Shown one piece after another: positions 11,719-24,050 of a DNA stretch of 64,000 nt (the first letter of the stretch is position 1; each line of letters opens with the position of its first letter). Below the pieces are notes generated by a model that had not been told where the DNA came from, ran no database searches, and was given only the letters and a program-made list of their open reading frames with translations. The position numbers and the translations under genes were made by a program. The DNA lies in the NCBI GenBank assembly GCA_009363875.1, contig CM018687.1, forward strand, positions 22,389,764 to 22,453,763. The letters are read 5' to 3'. The DNA comes from Mikania micrantha. Lineage: Eukaryota; Streptophyta; Magnoliopsida; Asterales; Asteraceae.

Positions 11719-13245
11719 CCGACAACATCAACTTTGGCACAGGATGTGCTATAATTGTGGAAGTCCTGATCATTTTGTGATGAGCTGCCGAAAAAATATA
11801 ACACCAATCAAGGCAACATAGCTAGAGGAAGAGCCTTTCAAATAGAAGTAAACGAAGCCATGCATGATGCGGACATTGTTACTGGTATGTTTCTTTTATA
11901 TTAGCCTATATGCATCTAATCTTTTTGACATGGGACAGATAGGAATTTTATTTCTCCTGAATTCTCAACATTACTTGCATTACTTGCCACAAACTTAGAT
12001 AACCCATACAACATTGAACTTGCTAATGGCAAGTTGATCAAATCTAATAACATTAGTCAAGAACGTGACTTTCCTTGGACCTGAACAATCATCTTTTCAA
12101 CATTGATCTCCTCCCTATTGAACTTGGAAGATTTGATGTCATAATTGACATGGATTGGCTTTCAAAATAAAAAAATCAGGTGAAAGTAGTGTGTCGGGAC
12201 AAGGTTATTCGTGTTCCTTTACCTAACGGTGACACACTCATAGCATAAGATGAACGAGCTGCAGGAAACTTGAAATCATTTCGTGTATGCAAGCTCAAAG
12301 TGCCTACGGAAAGGGTGTCAAGCCTTTCTGGCACATGTAACTAGAAAACTAACAATCAAGAACCAATATCCATTGCCTCATATCAATGATTTATTCAATC
12401 AAATACAAGGTGTTGCATACTTTCCCAAAATTAATTTAAGATTCGGTTATCATCAGTTACAAATTCATGATGATGACATACCAAAGGTATCGTTTAAAAC
12501 CTGGTATGGGCAGTACGAGTTATTAGTAATGCCATTTCGGTTAACAAATGCACATGAAATCTTCATGGACATGATGAATCGAGTGTGCATACCTTGACTG
12601 GATAAGTTTCTGATTTTGTTATAATAACATTCTCATTTACTCCCGAAACCAACAAGAACAGGCCCAACATTTGAGGCAATCTTGGAACTTTTAGCATAAA
12701 TTTTTTTTGCAAAACTTTCCAAATGTGAATTCTAGTTGAGGGAAGTCCAATTACTTCGACACGTGTTAAATGAAAATGGTATTGAGGTGGATCCCAACAA
12801 AATCGAAGCTAGTAAAACAATGAAAGACACAAAAACTCCAACAAAAATTTGTCAATTCTTAGGGTTGCTAGGTTATTATCGACGATTCATTAAGAATTTT
12901 TCCAAAATAGCCTTGCCACTAACTACCCTAACTCTAAAAAGTCAATAGTTTATACGGGGTTCTTAGTAGGAGGAGTCATTTCAACTGTTGAACTACAAAC
13001 TCTACAACGCACCTATAGTCGCACCACCTGAAGGCACAGAAGACTTCACGATATGTTGTGATGCTTCTCATCAAGGCCTTGGATGCGTGTTAATGCAGAA
13101 ATACAAGGTGATTGCTTATGTTTCTCGACAACTAAAAATAAGCTAGAACTACACCACTCATGATCTAGAACTTGGTGCAGTTGTGTTTGCACTTAAGATT
13201 TGGAGACACTACCTATACGGAACAAAGTGTACCGAATACACTGAC
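11719..13245 (+). pseudogene. Older Ty3/gypsy wreck: gag zinc knuckle, protease scrap, RT, RNase H
   Basis: In order: zinc knuckle CYNCGSPDHFVMSCRKN near 11745-11795; a protease-end scrap (GRFDVIIDMDWLS near 12130); RT from 12330 (NQYPLPHINDLFNQIQG, then GYHQLQIHDDDIPK) to 12597, with the catalytic DD segment degraded; the RT end at 12736-12948 (FLGLLGYYRRFIKNFS); and RNase H at 12990-13240 (CCDASHQGLGCVLMQ, IWRHYLYGTKC). Stops and deletions are scattered throughout. Homology ends at about 13245. The gypsy LTR ending at 11718 interrupts it on the left. Confidence 0.85.
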
Positions 13246-13504
13246 CCAAAAAAAGAGAGAGATGTGTGGTGATGGTGGTTTAGTGGTTAGAAGAAATGGA
13301 TTAAGGTGGTTAATTTAGTGGTAGGCGAAGGTAACAGTGGGCCTCACATACTTAATAATAGTTTTATTAAAATTATTATTTTTATTGTTATTTTAATGTT
13401 AAAGGGAATTTTCATTATTTTATGCTCACTTAACATAAAAATTTAAACCTTTTTTTCTATATTGGATATTATTAGTGTTCATATTGTGTATATTGCATAT
13501 CTTG
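13246..13504. other. Unassigned AT-rich spacer
   Basis: Purine-rich then AT-rich sequence. I see no gene or clear repeat in it. Confidence 0.5.
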
Positions 13505-15684
13505 TGTAAGACCCCAAACCCGAGAGTCCCTACTATTGGTCATTCATAGCATAAACATAATCCTTAAACTTAAAATTACGTTACATAGCAGCGGAAACAA
13601 TGTATATACAGTGCAACGAAAATATTAACATTTAATATATAATTCATGTTTAAACAACACAATATTTATAAAAACAAATTATAAAGTCTCTGCATGGGAA
13701 TGCCAGTCTTTAGGGTGTTGGTAGGGTCTCTAGTCAAACACGAGTCTTTGTCGTCAATCTAACCAGCAATCAGTGTGATACACATGCAAAAGTCAGCATT
13801 GCTGAGTGAGTTCTAGTTTAAAAAATAAATAAATCTTTTTTTTTTAAAAACGTAACCTTTTGGGCTTCATATCATTACATAAAATACTTAACATGGATAT
13901 AAAATAAATAGTACACATAGTCTATACAAGTTTCATGCTTGCCCCAGACACACCAAACACTAGGTCACGTACTATCAGAGGACTTCCTTGTTTAGTCAAA
14001 CTATAGGTTTCTTCTTGCATATATCAAAACTCTATGGAATAGTTGCGCCATATAAAGGACTTCCTTGTATAGTCATACTATAGAGGACTTCCTCTTTAGC
14101 CAAACTGTAGGTTATTCTTCCCTATAGTAAGACTCTGAGTAATGAGCCGACTTGTATACGACCATAATCACATAACACATTCATTTTCATGCATTAATAA
14201 ATATTAAAGGATTCACATAGAATATTATACATGAACATATTTTCAAATGCATCTCAAGTTGTTGTTGTTGTTGTTGTTGTTGTTCCCTATAGTAAGACTC
14301 TGCGTAATGAGCCGACTCGTATACGACCATAATCACATAACACATTCATTTTCATACATTAATAAATATTAAAGGATTCACATAGAATATTATACATGAA
14401 CATATTTTCAAATGCATCTCAAGTTGTTGCTGCTGCTGCTGTTGTAGTGTAAACATATCGTAACAAGCCCATATATAAATATATTATAGCATGTCTATTA
14501 TTATATAAATCTATCACAACATTTTTATATTAAAAATTCATAACATGTATATCAACCCTAAAACATTAAAATCATTTAAGAGAGGGCATTTAGAAACTCA
14601 TCTGGTTGCAATATCCACGTCACACAACCTTGAACAAATTAAGAACCTACACATTAATACATACCTAACTATATATGGCATAGAAACTAACAAACTTTGG
14701 TTCGGGTCTAAAGATCATAATTAACCTTAAAGATCATTGAAGGAATCATGAAACATAAAAAATTAATGCCTAACTGAAAATAATATTTTAACCATGTCTT
14801 CGAAACGATCGTGTTAGATTTGCCATAAGGTTAGACGTAGCCGTGTTGAGTTTATGTACTTTTCATGCATCATACTCATTCATGCATATACTATGCCTTA
14901 ACCTCACCCACGTACATCACATGTGAGCATCACTCACACACACACACATACTTGATCTTGATCTGGTGCATACAAAACTCATCTTTGCAATTCAATTTCA
15001 TACACATGCATACATATGAATTCATGCATTCACATCACCCTACGTACACACTAGCTTAAATACCATTCTTGTTCCCTTTCATTTACACACATTACACATG
15101 ATTTCACCTTCACACCCATATCTGTGCATAACTCCTCCGTTTCAAGGTTTGGTTCGCTCACGTGACGAGGTCTCGCGATTCGATTTCGGTTATGACCATC
15201 ATCATCTTGAAGATGATTACCACCATTACATGGTCTCGAACCCTAACCAATTTCATGCGTAAAACCCGGGTTTGCAACGTGAGCAAGACCGAACCAAAGA
15301 ACCGAATTTTACCGATAGCTAAAGAGAAGTCGAAGACATGTACCTCGTGTGTATCTCAATGTCGCTTCAACTCCGATTCGCCCACGAGTACTAGCTGGTT
15401 AACCACCGAAAATCCTATACATCGAAGATGCCAAGATCTTTTTCCCTTTCTCTTTCGTTCATGATCATCGCTCAAACAAAAGCCACTGAAATAGAATTGT
15501 CGTGACACAACTGCCGTAGGGTTGGAGTATGAAACAAAGATTTAATTCTGATGTTTCTTTTATGGCTTTCCATCTTTCACCACCTATTTTTAAGCCTCCC
15601 ATATTTAAGGAATGGAAGTTTCTTTTATAGCATTTTGACCACGTAACTTTACAACCATATGTAATGAAAATTTGGGGTGTTACA
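13505..15684 (-). repeat. Gypsy-type LTR, 3' LTR or truncated remnant
   Basis: Plus strand starts TGTAAGACCCC and ends GGGGTGTTACA, complementary ends. The minus strand starts TGTAACACCCC, preceded by the purine-rich AAGAAGGGTAGACT (plus 15685-15698), as expected for a 3' LTR. The box TGTTTCCGCTGC near the minus-strand end recurs in the other gypsy LTRs. No matching target duplication and no coding region beside it are seen. Confidence 0.65.
14116..14452. repeat. Tandem duplication of about 167 bp with diverged microsatellite
   Basis: Two near-identical copies begin at ccctatagtaagactctg (about 14118 and 14285) and end in a trinucleotide run. The first run is pure TTG, the second is interrupted TTG/CTG. 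It lies inside the minus-strand LTR. Confidence 0.8.
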
Positions 15685-16516
15685 AGTCTACCCTTCTTAC
15701 AAAACATATAAAAAACATGTCACAATGGTTGTCACTTCATCATAAATATCCAAAACATATCCACATAGTAAAATTGAGTGTCACTCCTACGTAAAACCAA
15801 ACAGCGTGCTCCGTTGAAAAAGTAAACCCAAATGAAAATGCAAACGCAATGAATAAAATGTTGTTAATAAAAGAGAAATCTAAAACTAAAACATTGAAGA
15901 AACGAAAAAGACAAAAAAAACAGCTTATGTAAAATTAAGCTATCATTTTTCCGTAAAAATTGAAAGCATATTTAGTAATAAAATTAAAAGCATCAATAGA
16001 GCCGAATGTAAACCTAAATGCAACTACAAATATAATATTAGTAAAGTAGAAACTTAAATTAAAATATTAGAAAAGTGATTAATACAACACAAATGATTAA
16101 CAAAATACCAAATATATATATATATATATATATATAATACTTTTCATAAGTAATTTTTTTATGTGTGTAGGATAAAGATTTTAATTTTTGCATAAAATAA
16201 GAACATTTAATCCAATGATACCAACTTTTTAGCTTGTGTATATCTCAAGTGTTAAAATTTCAACTATTATTGTTGATAATATATGTAAACTTATGAATAG
16301 GTTTACTTGGGTGTGAATATCTTAGTAAAAATCTTAATGGCAATAAATATAAATAATTATGGACATTTCTTACAATTTTGAACCATTAATTTTTAGTTTT
16401 ACCATCCCTATCTTCTATTTAATTATCAATAGTTATTATTTATAATGGATATAAGTTATGTATTTTGGATTACGAAATATATAATAATTGATATACTATT
16501 AAACCAAATAAATTTA
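15685..16516. other. AT-rich intergenic stretch with (TA)n
   Basis: No coding potential recognised. A TA dinucleotide run lies at about 16113-16136. Confidence 0.5.
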
Positions 16517-16889
16517 AGAGTAAATTGCATTTTTGGTCCTTTATGTTTACACAAAATTTCAGAGATAGTCCTTTATGTTTCAAAGTGTCAAAATCAGTCC
16601 TTTAAGTTTTCAAATGTTGCAAACTCGGTCTTTTCTCCATTAACGCCGTTAAGTATTAACAGAATAGGGGCATAAATGTCAAAAAAAAATCATCACTTTT
16701 GGTCCTTTATGTTGACATAAATTTTCATATATGGTCCTTTATTCTGTTAGTACTTAACGGCGTTAACAAAGAAAGGACCAAGTTGCAAAATTTGAAAACT
16801 TAAAGGACTGATTTTGACACTTTAAAACATAAAGGACTATCTCTGAAATTTTGTGTAAACATAAAGGACCAAAAGTGCAATTTTACTCT
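16517..16889. mobile_element. Fold-back MITE, 373 bp
   Basis: The two arms (about 150 bp each) are inverted copies from AGAGTAAATTGCATTTTTGG on the left to its complement ending TTTTACTCT on the right, and meet around TTAACGCCGTTAAG. The flanks share the direct repeat AAATTTA (16510-16516 and 16890-16896), consistent with a target duplication. There is no ORF. It resembles the abundant plant MITEs with 'TTTTGGTCC' arms, probably Mutator-derived. Confidence 0.8.
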
Positions 16890-18525
16890 AAATTTAATAT
16901 GAAATTATATTGTTTTATAACATATGCAATACAGAGTTTATTCAACCAATGCAATGCACACGTTTTTTAAGTACATTTCTTTTTGTAACTAAATATATAA
17001 TATTTATGGAATCCAAATATCATCCCACTTGATCTTGATATGATGAAGCTATATGTCAGGTTAAAGATTCAAGAACAACTTATAAAAAGTGTTAAAAAGA
17101 AGTGTTCATGTCATGTTTCTTTTATATATGAATAAAACATTTTGCATATTTATTAGAAATGGTATGAAAGTTATGCACGTAAATCTCACTCTGCAATGTT
17201 ATTTTATTTAATAATTATTAAAGTTTATTTTCTTTTAATTTGGTTATCTAAAACATGAAAGTTATGCTCTCTCTATTATTGCTAAATATTTTGCGTCAAT
17301 TAGTAACATAATGTTTTTTTGTTGTTATGATTGTCTTTTCTTTGTCAGCATTGATCTAGTGAAAGGGAGATTGATATGGATTATGCATCCTGTTTGTTGA
17401 ATGGAGTTTAGGAATAGTTGAACAAGTAGGACCATGTGTTACCTCTTGGTATTTATTATTTTTTTTTTATGTTGATTTTAGAAGTTATTTTATTTTATTT
17501 TAAATGGTTGGTTGATTACAAATTGTTGGTGTTTAATGTGGTACTTCAATTTCTTTTCATGTGTGGGCTATACTTGGTAGGCCAATATTTTTTTTACGTC
17601 ATTCAAGACGCATACCTAAAAAAATAATAAAAAAAACAAAAACAAAACTAATGTGAACACAAAATCAAAATAAAATAGTTTGGTCAGTTTTAAACAACCC
17701 ACTCATAATTATCAAAGTTACATGTTTATAAAAAAAAATTAAAGAAAAATTGAAAACTAAGAAACATAGAAATGTGTAAAATATATGGTGTGTTTGTAGG
17801 AGTTTGTGATTTATATATTAACTATGTTTATTCAACCCACGCGTTACGGCGGGTCATCACAGTACACTCTCGATAACGGATATTATACATCATTTACAGA
17901 AACATAAGTTACATAGAAGAATCAAATAACTCATCACGAACGATATACAATTTTTTTATAAAAATATAAAATCATATAAAATCCTCACAAATATGTTAAA
18001 AAAATAATAGAAAAAAATTACTCTCAAAATCCTTCTTGCTGACAACCAATCTTTTTAATTATAACAAAAACCAAAATCAGGAATTCTATCAAATTTAATA
18101 AAAACTCAAATCCATAAACAAATCTCTCAAATTAGTACCCTTATCTGCTTACTACTTTTCAAGTAAAAAAACTTCTGATGATCCAAATCTAAATTATCAA
18201 AACGTAACTACATGAATTACACACATATGCATTACTATTCATCTTACTATGCATCATTATATATATACACACATATATATATATACATATATGTATATAT
18301 ATATACACACACTTAAAGTTCATGAATATATTATATGTATTTACTATTTAATAAAAAAATATATATCTAACTACTAGCCATTTTCTTGAACATATATAAT
18401 TGGTGGTGACGAAAATCCTAAACAAACATTAAGAAACTAATAAAAATCATAAATTAGTTATAAGTTGACGTGAAGTTGAATGATGCATTATCTATATATT
18501 GACCATAAGAATAAGGATTTGGAGA
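16890..18525. other. AT-rich intergenic stretch
   Basis: Short open frames here are low-complexity (for example 17436-17627). A TA/CA/TG dinucleotide-rich run lies at about 18256-18312. No gene is supported. Confidence 0.5.
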
Positions 18526-18533
18526 TATGTTTA

Positions 18534-18574
18534 GGATGTTGTTATTCTCACACCCACTTTTTTAAAAATACACC
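18534..18574 (+). repeat. MULE left terminal inverted repeat
   Basis: About 40 bp, pairing imperfectly with 24750-24790: shared blocks CACCC, ACTTTT and ACACCCCTG. Confidence 0.75.
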
Positions 18575-18856
18575 CCTGAGACGGCCCGTAATGGCCATTA
18601 CGGCCCGTCTCAGGCCTCGGTCAAACATTCGCTCTTGACAACCTGTTCCAATGATTGGGAGCAAGACGGGCCGTAATGGCCAGGACGGCCCGTCTCATTC
18701 ATCGTACAGACATTCCCTGCAACTTAGTATAGTGATTTGACATCAAGACGGCCCGTACTGGCCAGTACGGCCCGTCTTGCTTTTTCAATTCTGACAGAAG
18801 GACATTGATTTGACCCAGTACGGGCCGTAAAGGCCATTACGGGTCGTCTTGAAGAT
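18575..18856. repeat. Palindrome array 1 (left subterminal), 4 units
   Basis: Units near 18590-18622, 18663-18697, 18745-18778 and 18818-18851, about 75 bp apart. Each is a near-perfect inverted repeat with arms GACGGSCCGT and a TGGCCA-type centre. Bases next to the centre vary in matched pairs, for example AA/TT versus AC/GT. The gene start follows at 18947. Confidence 0.9.
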
Positions 18857-18946
18857 TTTCAAATTTGTATATAAGCATGAATCGTTTCAAACGAACGCGT
18901 AACTTTCAAATTCAAATATATTTCAAGATAATTCATATATGTAACG

Positions 18947-21900
18947 ATGTCGTTTTGGGACGGGAGTTTTTTCAACTATTCCGTGCCAGATTTGAACGAA
19001 GAGCCTCTTGTCGAGTATTCATACGGCACGATAGATCTGAATGCTGAACCAAACGCTAATGTCGGTTTTGACAGTCAAGCATCGTATGGGTTCGTGTATG
19101 ACGACAGTAAACAAAGTTACACGGAGGAGGGCTATGAAAAAAAGCCGGGGGCTTCAAACGTTAACTGGGAAACCAAAGAGGTAAATTAAATGAAACATAA
19201 ATGTTAATGATTGTATATTATCGCTATCCATTTAAGCTATTTATTATTGTTTTTATATGTCAGGAGTTTATGTCTGAGGAAGCGCTGGTAGGGTGGGTGA
19301 AAAGTAGAGCAGTAGACAATGGTTACATTGTAGTCAAAAGAAGAACGAAGAAATCAAAGACAACAGGCAGTGTAATCAAAGTCTGGCTCATGTGTGACCG
19401 TGGTGGCGAGCACAATAGCATCGCAATCCTTAGACGGTCAGGTAGCAAGAAAATCGGTTGTCCGTTTCAACTGATAGGGTTATACAACGAAGTTCGTGAA
19501 TCCTGGAAATTGCAGGTGATTAACGACAATCACAATCACGAACCTGCTCAGAATCTAGAGGGTCATCCATATGTTAGAAGATTCACTCAAGAGGAAGAAG
19601 ATCGGGTTGAGAATCTGACCGAGCGACACATGGATCCTCGTAACATACTTTCGAGCATAAAGAAACATAACCCTGCAAATGTATCCGTCCCTAGGGATGT
19701 ATACAATTTACAGTAGAAGCTAAAAAACAAGAAGAAATTCGGTGATACTTCGATGCAGGTCCTGGAAAACGTGCTTCACAGTCAGCGGTACGTTTACTAT
19801 ACCCGGGAGGATCCTGAAACAAATGTCGTGGAAGACATTTTCTTTTGTCATCCAAAATCGTATTGCTGGTTGCGTGCATTTCCGCACGTACTGATGATGG
19901 ACGCGACGTACAAAACGAACCAGTACAGGCTTCCATTTATTCAAATTGTTGGCGTGACTTCCACACACCAGACGTTTAGTATTGCTCACGTGTTCGTAAG
20001 CAAAGAGCGTGAGGAGAACTACGTCTGGGTCTTGGAGATGGCTAAGAGTATGTTGAATAAGTGTATGGAGCCACATGTGATCATAACAGATCGAGACCTT
20101 GCTGTTATGAATGCGTGTCGTAAAGTGTTTCCAGAATCCGCAAAATATCTCTGTAGGTGGCACATAGACGAAAATATTGCCAAACACTGCAAGGCAAGCT
20201 TTTCGGACGCAGACTGGAAGAAATTCAAAGGTCGATGGGCGAATTTGTGTAACTCTCCGACAACAGAGTTATACGAATACAACTACAACCGTCTGTACGA
20301 AAGACTTATCAAAGACGATAAAAAAGTAAGCATCATATACCATCATTATGTTGAATCATATCATCATTGGTTTTTTGTTTCATTTCAGGGATCTGGAGTA
20401 TCTAACGCACACCTGGTTAAACAGTTACAAAGATATGTTTGTAACAACATGGACCAATAGAACGCGCAACTTTGGTCAACGTACAACAAACCGGGTGGAA
20501 AGTCAGCACTCGAACCTAAAACGATTCCTCAGATCACCAAACAGCACGCTTGCCTCGCTTGTCGGTTTCGTAAATGAAATCGTGCAAGCACAAGAGGTAA
20601 AAATGAAACATGATTTTGAAACAAGCTTGATTAAAACTATGGGTCATCATAAACTACCAATATTTGATAACCTTCGAGGAAAGGTGTCCCATAAAGCTCT
20701 TGATTTGTTGGTAGAGGAAAAAGACAAAATAAGAGTCATGCGTGACAAAAATATGACGTGTGGCCACCAGCTTTGGACTAGTTGTGGGTTGCCGTGCGCT
20801 TGTAATATATCAAAATATTACAACACAGGTTCGTAATATTAAATGTAAATATTAGATGTTTCGCACGTACTTAGTTTTATATTAACTCTAATTATAAATT
20901 ATGCAGATAAAAAGATACCGCTCTCAGATATAGATATTTTTTGGACAAAACTTAACGCAGCTAACCCAACACTGTTAGAAGAAGAAGAAATAGATGTTAT
21001 AGGACGAATGGGTTTGGTTACAGAAGAAATAAATTCCAAACCTCCTGAAATTAAAAAGAGTCTAATAAAGAAGGTCTTGGCGCAGGTATTTCCAAACAAA
21101 AGCGACAAAAAGGCGCCTTCAGTTCAAAAAGATACACGTGGTCGTCCAACTTTAAAGGCACAGAAACAAAAAGAGCAAGAGCAAGACGTTGTTAAAGATA
21201 ATTTAGCGTCGCAAGAAAGTACATTTGAACCTTCGAGGCATAGTTCGTTTACAGCAGTGACCGAGAAAAGTAGAAACCCGTATTTCGGCGCAGCCGTTCC
21301 ACATCGGTATCAAAAGCAATGCCACCATCGGACTCGGTAAGTCAAAACGAATTTCGTTTTCCACGTAACATGAAGCCAGAAGGATTAAACAATGTTTATC
21401 GCTTCGGTTATCACATCCTTCCTCTCCTTCAACCTTACGTGATAAACATACAAGATGTCCAGCCAGATGGTAACTGTGGTTTTCGTTCTGTAGCCGTGGG
21501 CTTAGGATTCGATGAAAGTCATTGGACATTTATTCGACAACAACTCTTGCATGAATTGGATTTCAACGCAGATCTGTACAGATATGTGTTTAATTCCTAC
21601 GACCCAGATTCTTATGATGTACTACGCAACACAATAAATTGGCAACAGATTGCACCTGCTCCCGCCGAACATTGGATGTTTATGCCTCACACAGGTTTAG
21701 TAATTGCTCAAAGATTTGGCGTAATTGTTCAACTTCTCAGCAGAGGAGGTCCTCAAACCATTTTTCCTTTGTGGACATCTGCTAATAGTTTGCCGCGACA
21801 TAACGTCGTATCAGTAATTCATCTTGGCCAACATTTCGTTAATGTTACCTTACAAGGATGTTATCCAATGCCAACGGTAAATCCTATCTGGAAACGTTAC

Positions 21901-22005
21901 CGAAATGATGCCGCATCCGACTGGGAGTTCGTATATCATGACAGGCTGCAAGAATACAAAAGATGTTTAGACGAAAATAAGTTGGTCGACTACATAGACG
22001 TTTAA
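18947..22005 (+). pseudogene. FAR1-type MULE transposase fused to an OTU cysteine protease domain
   Basis: Best reading: exon 1 18947-19180 (acidic N-terminus), intron 19181-19263, exon 2 19264-20325, intron 20326-20388, exon 3 20389-20828, intron 20829-20906, exon 4 to 22005; all introns are GT-AG. Exon 2 has a FAR1 DNA-binding domain ending in NDNHNHEP and the MULE transposase core: Asp in MMDATYKTN, Asp in ITDRDLAV, CRWHIDENI. Exon 3 gives the acidic RVESQHSNLKRF and a SWIM-like CGHQLWTSCGLPCACN. Exon 4 has a basic linker and an OTU domain with Asp-Gly-Asn-Cys in DGNCGFRSVAVG and His in HLGQHFVNV. Lesions are TAG at 19714, one surplus A in the A6 run before 20325 putting exon 3 out of frame, and a frameshift near 21310. 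In the family it cuts and inserts the element; OTU domains remove ubiquitin. MULE-OTU fusions exist in annotated plant genomes. Confidence 0.85.
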
Positions 22006-22071
22006 ATGTAATAAACAAATTCTTTATAATAAAAGTGAATTTTTTTTTAAATTAAAAAAAAAAGATAGAAC

Positions 22072-22642
22072 ATTACGGCCCGTAATGGCCATTACGGCCC
22101 GTAATGTTCTAGTTAAATTCAGATTTTACTTTCATTTTTTACTTTTTCACACACATACACTCACATTTCCTCTCGTCTTGGTCTATACATCCCGTCTTGG
22201 TGCTTCAAACTTTCGATACCAGGTATGTATTTTCACCCGTAGATCATGAATATGTGTTTAGATTTGGTTTTTGATCGAAATAGGACTTGTTTGGGGCGTT
22301 TTAACGTTTTCGAAATACGAACAAGACGGGCAGTCTTGGCCATTACGGCCCATCTTGCCCCTTTAAAATTAAAATCAGTCGAGAACAAGACGGCCCGTCT
22401 TGGCCATTACGGGCCGTCTTGTTCATACCAGCAAAGAAGGTGACCTTTGGCCTGGTATGGCCAAGACGGGCCGTCTTGACCATTACGGGCCGTCTTGGTC
22501 ATACCAGCCTAGTTTTGGCCTGGTATGGCCAAGACGGGCCGTCTTGACCATTACGGGCCGTCTTGGACCAAGACGCCCTGGTTTTGCTTGAGACGGGCAA
22601 AGCCAAGACGGGCCGTCCTGGTCTATACGGGCCGTCTTAGAC
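22072..22642. repeat. Palindrome array 2, between the two MULE genes
   Basis: About six units near 22075, 22325, 22390, 22467, 22530 and 22600, with the same arms as the terminal arrays but mostly an asymmetric centre (TCTTGRCCATTA). It forms the spacer directly upstream of the second gene's ATG at 22707, so it could carry that gene's promoter elements. Open frames here (22246-22591) are translations of the repeat and not genes. Confidence 0.88.
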
Positions 22643-22706
22643 AAAAAAAAATTTTTAACGTTCGATCGTTTTTTCGTTTTTCAGCTTATACCTTTCTGTA
22701 GCCGAG

Positions 22707-24050
22707 ATGGACGCCGACATGCCACATCAGGAGGGCGTCGCCCAGATGCCACACCAGCAGGGACCGCCGTTGGATCCGGAGACACTGGCGCTCTCGCAGC
22801 ACGAGTGGCTCTAGTTCGAGGAGGAGTCTGCGGCATTGATGAGGTGCCGTCGGATACTTCGGATGAGCGTGCCGACCTACCGTTGTATAGATTGGGGTCT
22901 TCTGGCTGATGCCGGGGAGGCGGTTCGTGCGAGAGCCCTCCTCGGCGAGGACACGCCGTGGACTCGCCTTTTCGATATTGCGGACCTGCCCGCCTACCGG
23001 TTGATCACTGTGGAGTTTCTATCCACATTTAGATACCGAGCTCACCAGGCCGCAGTTCGGGAGGAGGATGACGCGGAGCTTCCTCCAGATATCGAGTTCT
23101 CTTTATGCGGCTAGTACTTCGAGATGTCGATCGAGCGGTTCGCCGTGCACCTAGGCATCTATTACGAGCCGGAGACCGTTCGTGACGACTTCGCACAGGG
23201 GTTGACGCAGGGGGAGGACGGTGTTATGAGGGCCTGGTGGTCCCAGATATCAGATACGCCCTTCACCGGCGCCCGGGTACGGGCCACGACGATTAGAGAT
23301 CCACTGATCCGTTATATCCACCGCTGCATCGTGACGACCATCTCAGGTCGCGGTCAGAGCCAGGAGTGGGTGACGACGACAGATCTGTTTTATCTGCACT
23401 CACTCATTGCTGGCAGGCCGTGCAACTTGGCACGGTGTTTTGCTTTGTACTACGCCTCCTTCTACCACCGACAGGAGCGCGGTACATTGTGGGGTGGCGC
23501 CTTTGTCACCCACATCGCCCGCAGCAGAGGCATGATTGACATGCTTGAGGATCTGCCGGCGATCGAGCCTCGTAAGCTCGATCGTCGTACGGTCATCAGC
23601 ATGAAACTTGCCGCCGACATCCCGGGCCTGGGATTGCGGTTTATTGGGCTGGACGGCCACCCGTTTCAGCCGGCCCAGGTCATTGTATTGCTAGACCAGC
23701 AGCAGCAGCAGCAGGACGGTGGCCCGATACCGGAGCCCGATCCGATTCGGGAGGAGCCGGTTCTGTCACCGCCGCGCGATGAGGAGCCTCCACAGCATCC
23801 ACCGCACGTTTACCGTGCGGTGCGCCTGACCGAGCCACTCGAGGCGTTGCTGCACCATATAGCCGCCTGGTGCGACGAGACGGCCCAGCGGATGGCACGC
23901 ATCGAGCGACGGCTCGATCGGTACGAGGATTTGGTCCAGTGGACAGTCGCATCAGAGCATGCGCGACGGGACGGGACACAGCTTCCACCGTTCCCGGAGC
24001 CACGCGTCTACGCAGACGACGGATCAGACGCTGGACCATCCGGATCGTAG
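22707..24050 (+). pseudogene. ATHILA ORF1-like protein carried by the MULE, two in-frame TAG codons
   Basis: One 448-codon frame from ATG 22707 to TAG 24048, interrupted by TAG at codon 36 (22812) and codon 136 (23112). At both, restoring Gln (CAG) would fit the context. Visible ATHILA ORF1 (PF03078) features in order: LITVEFLSTF (codons 98-107), a segment with MSIERFAVHLGIYY, IRDPLIRYIHRCI, TTISGRG, DLFYLHSLIAG, and GTLWGGAFVTHIARS. A Gln run encoded by CAG repeats (near 23695) and a Pro/Glu-rich linker follow. The C-terminal section (LLHHIAAW.., RRLDRYEDLV) looks coiled-coil. GC content is far above its surroundings. It was probably captured from an Athila-type retroelement or host relative. 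Function unknown; stops could also mean recent loss. Confidence 0.72.

Noticed and set aside
14257..14452. Trinucleotide runs as coding poly-Gln or poly-Leu
   Set aside because: Within an LTR, no open frame of substance around them.
15162..15464. 100-codon plus frame
   Set aside because: Lies opposite the start of the minus-strand LTR, lacks a domain, and no neighbours support a gene.
22246..22591. Open frames rich in GRLVH/GPSW-like repeats
   Set aside because: They are translations of the palindrome array; the frame follows the repeat period and has no start context or domain.
23680..24039. Minus-strand frame opposite the ATHILA-like ORF
   Set aside because: Antisense shadow caused by high GC content; the plus frame carries the family motifs.
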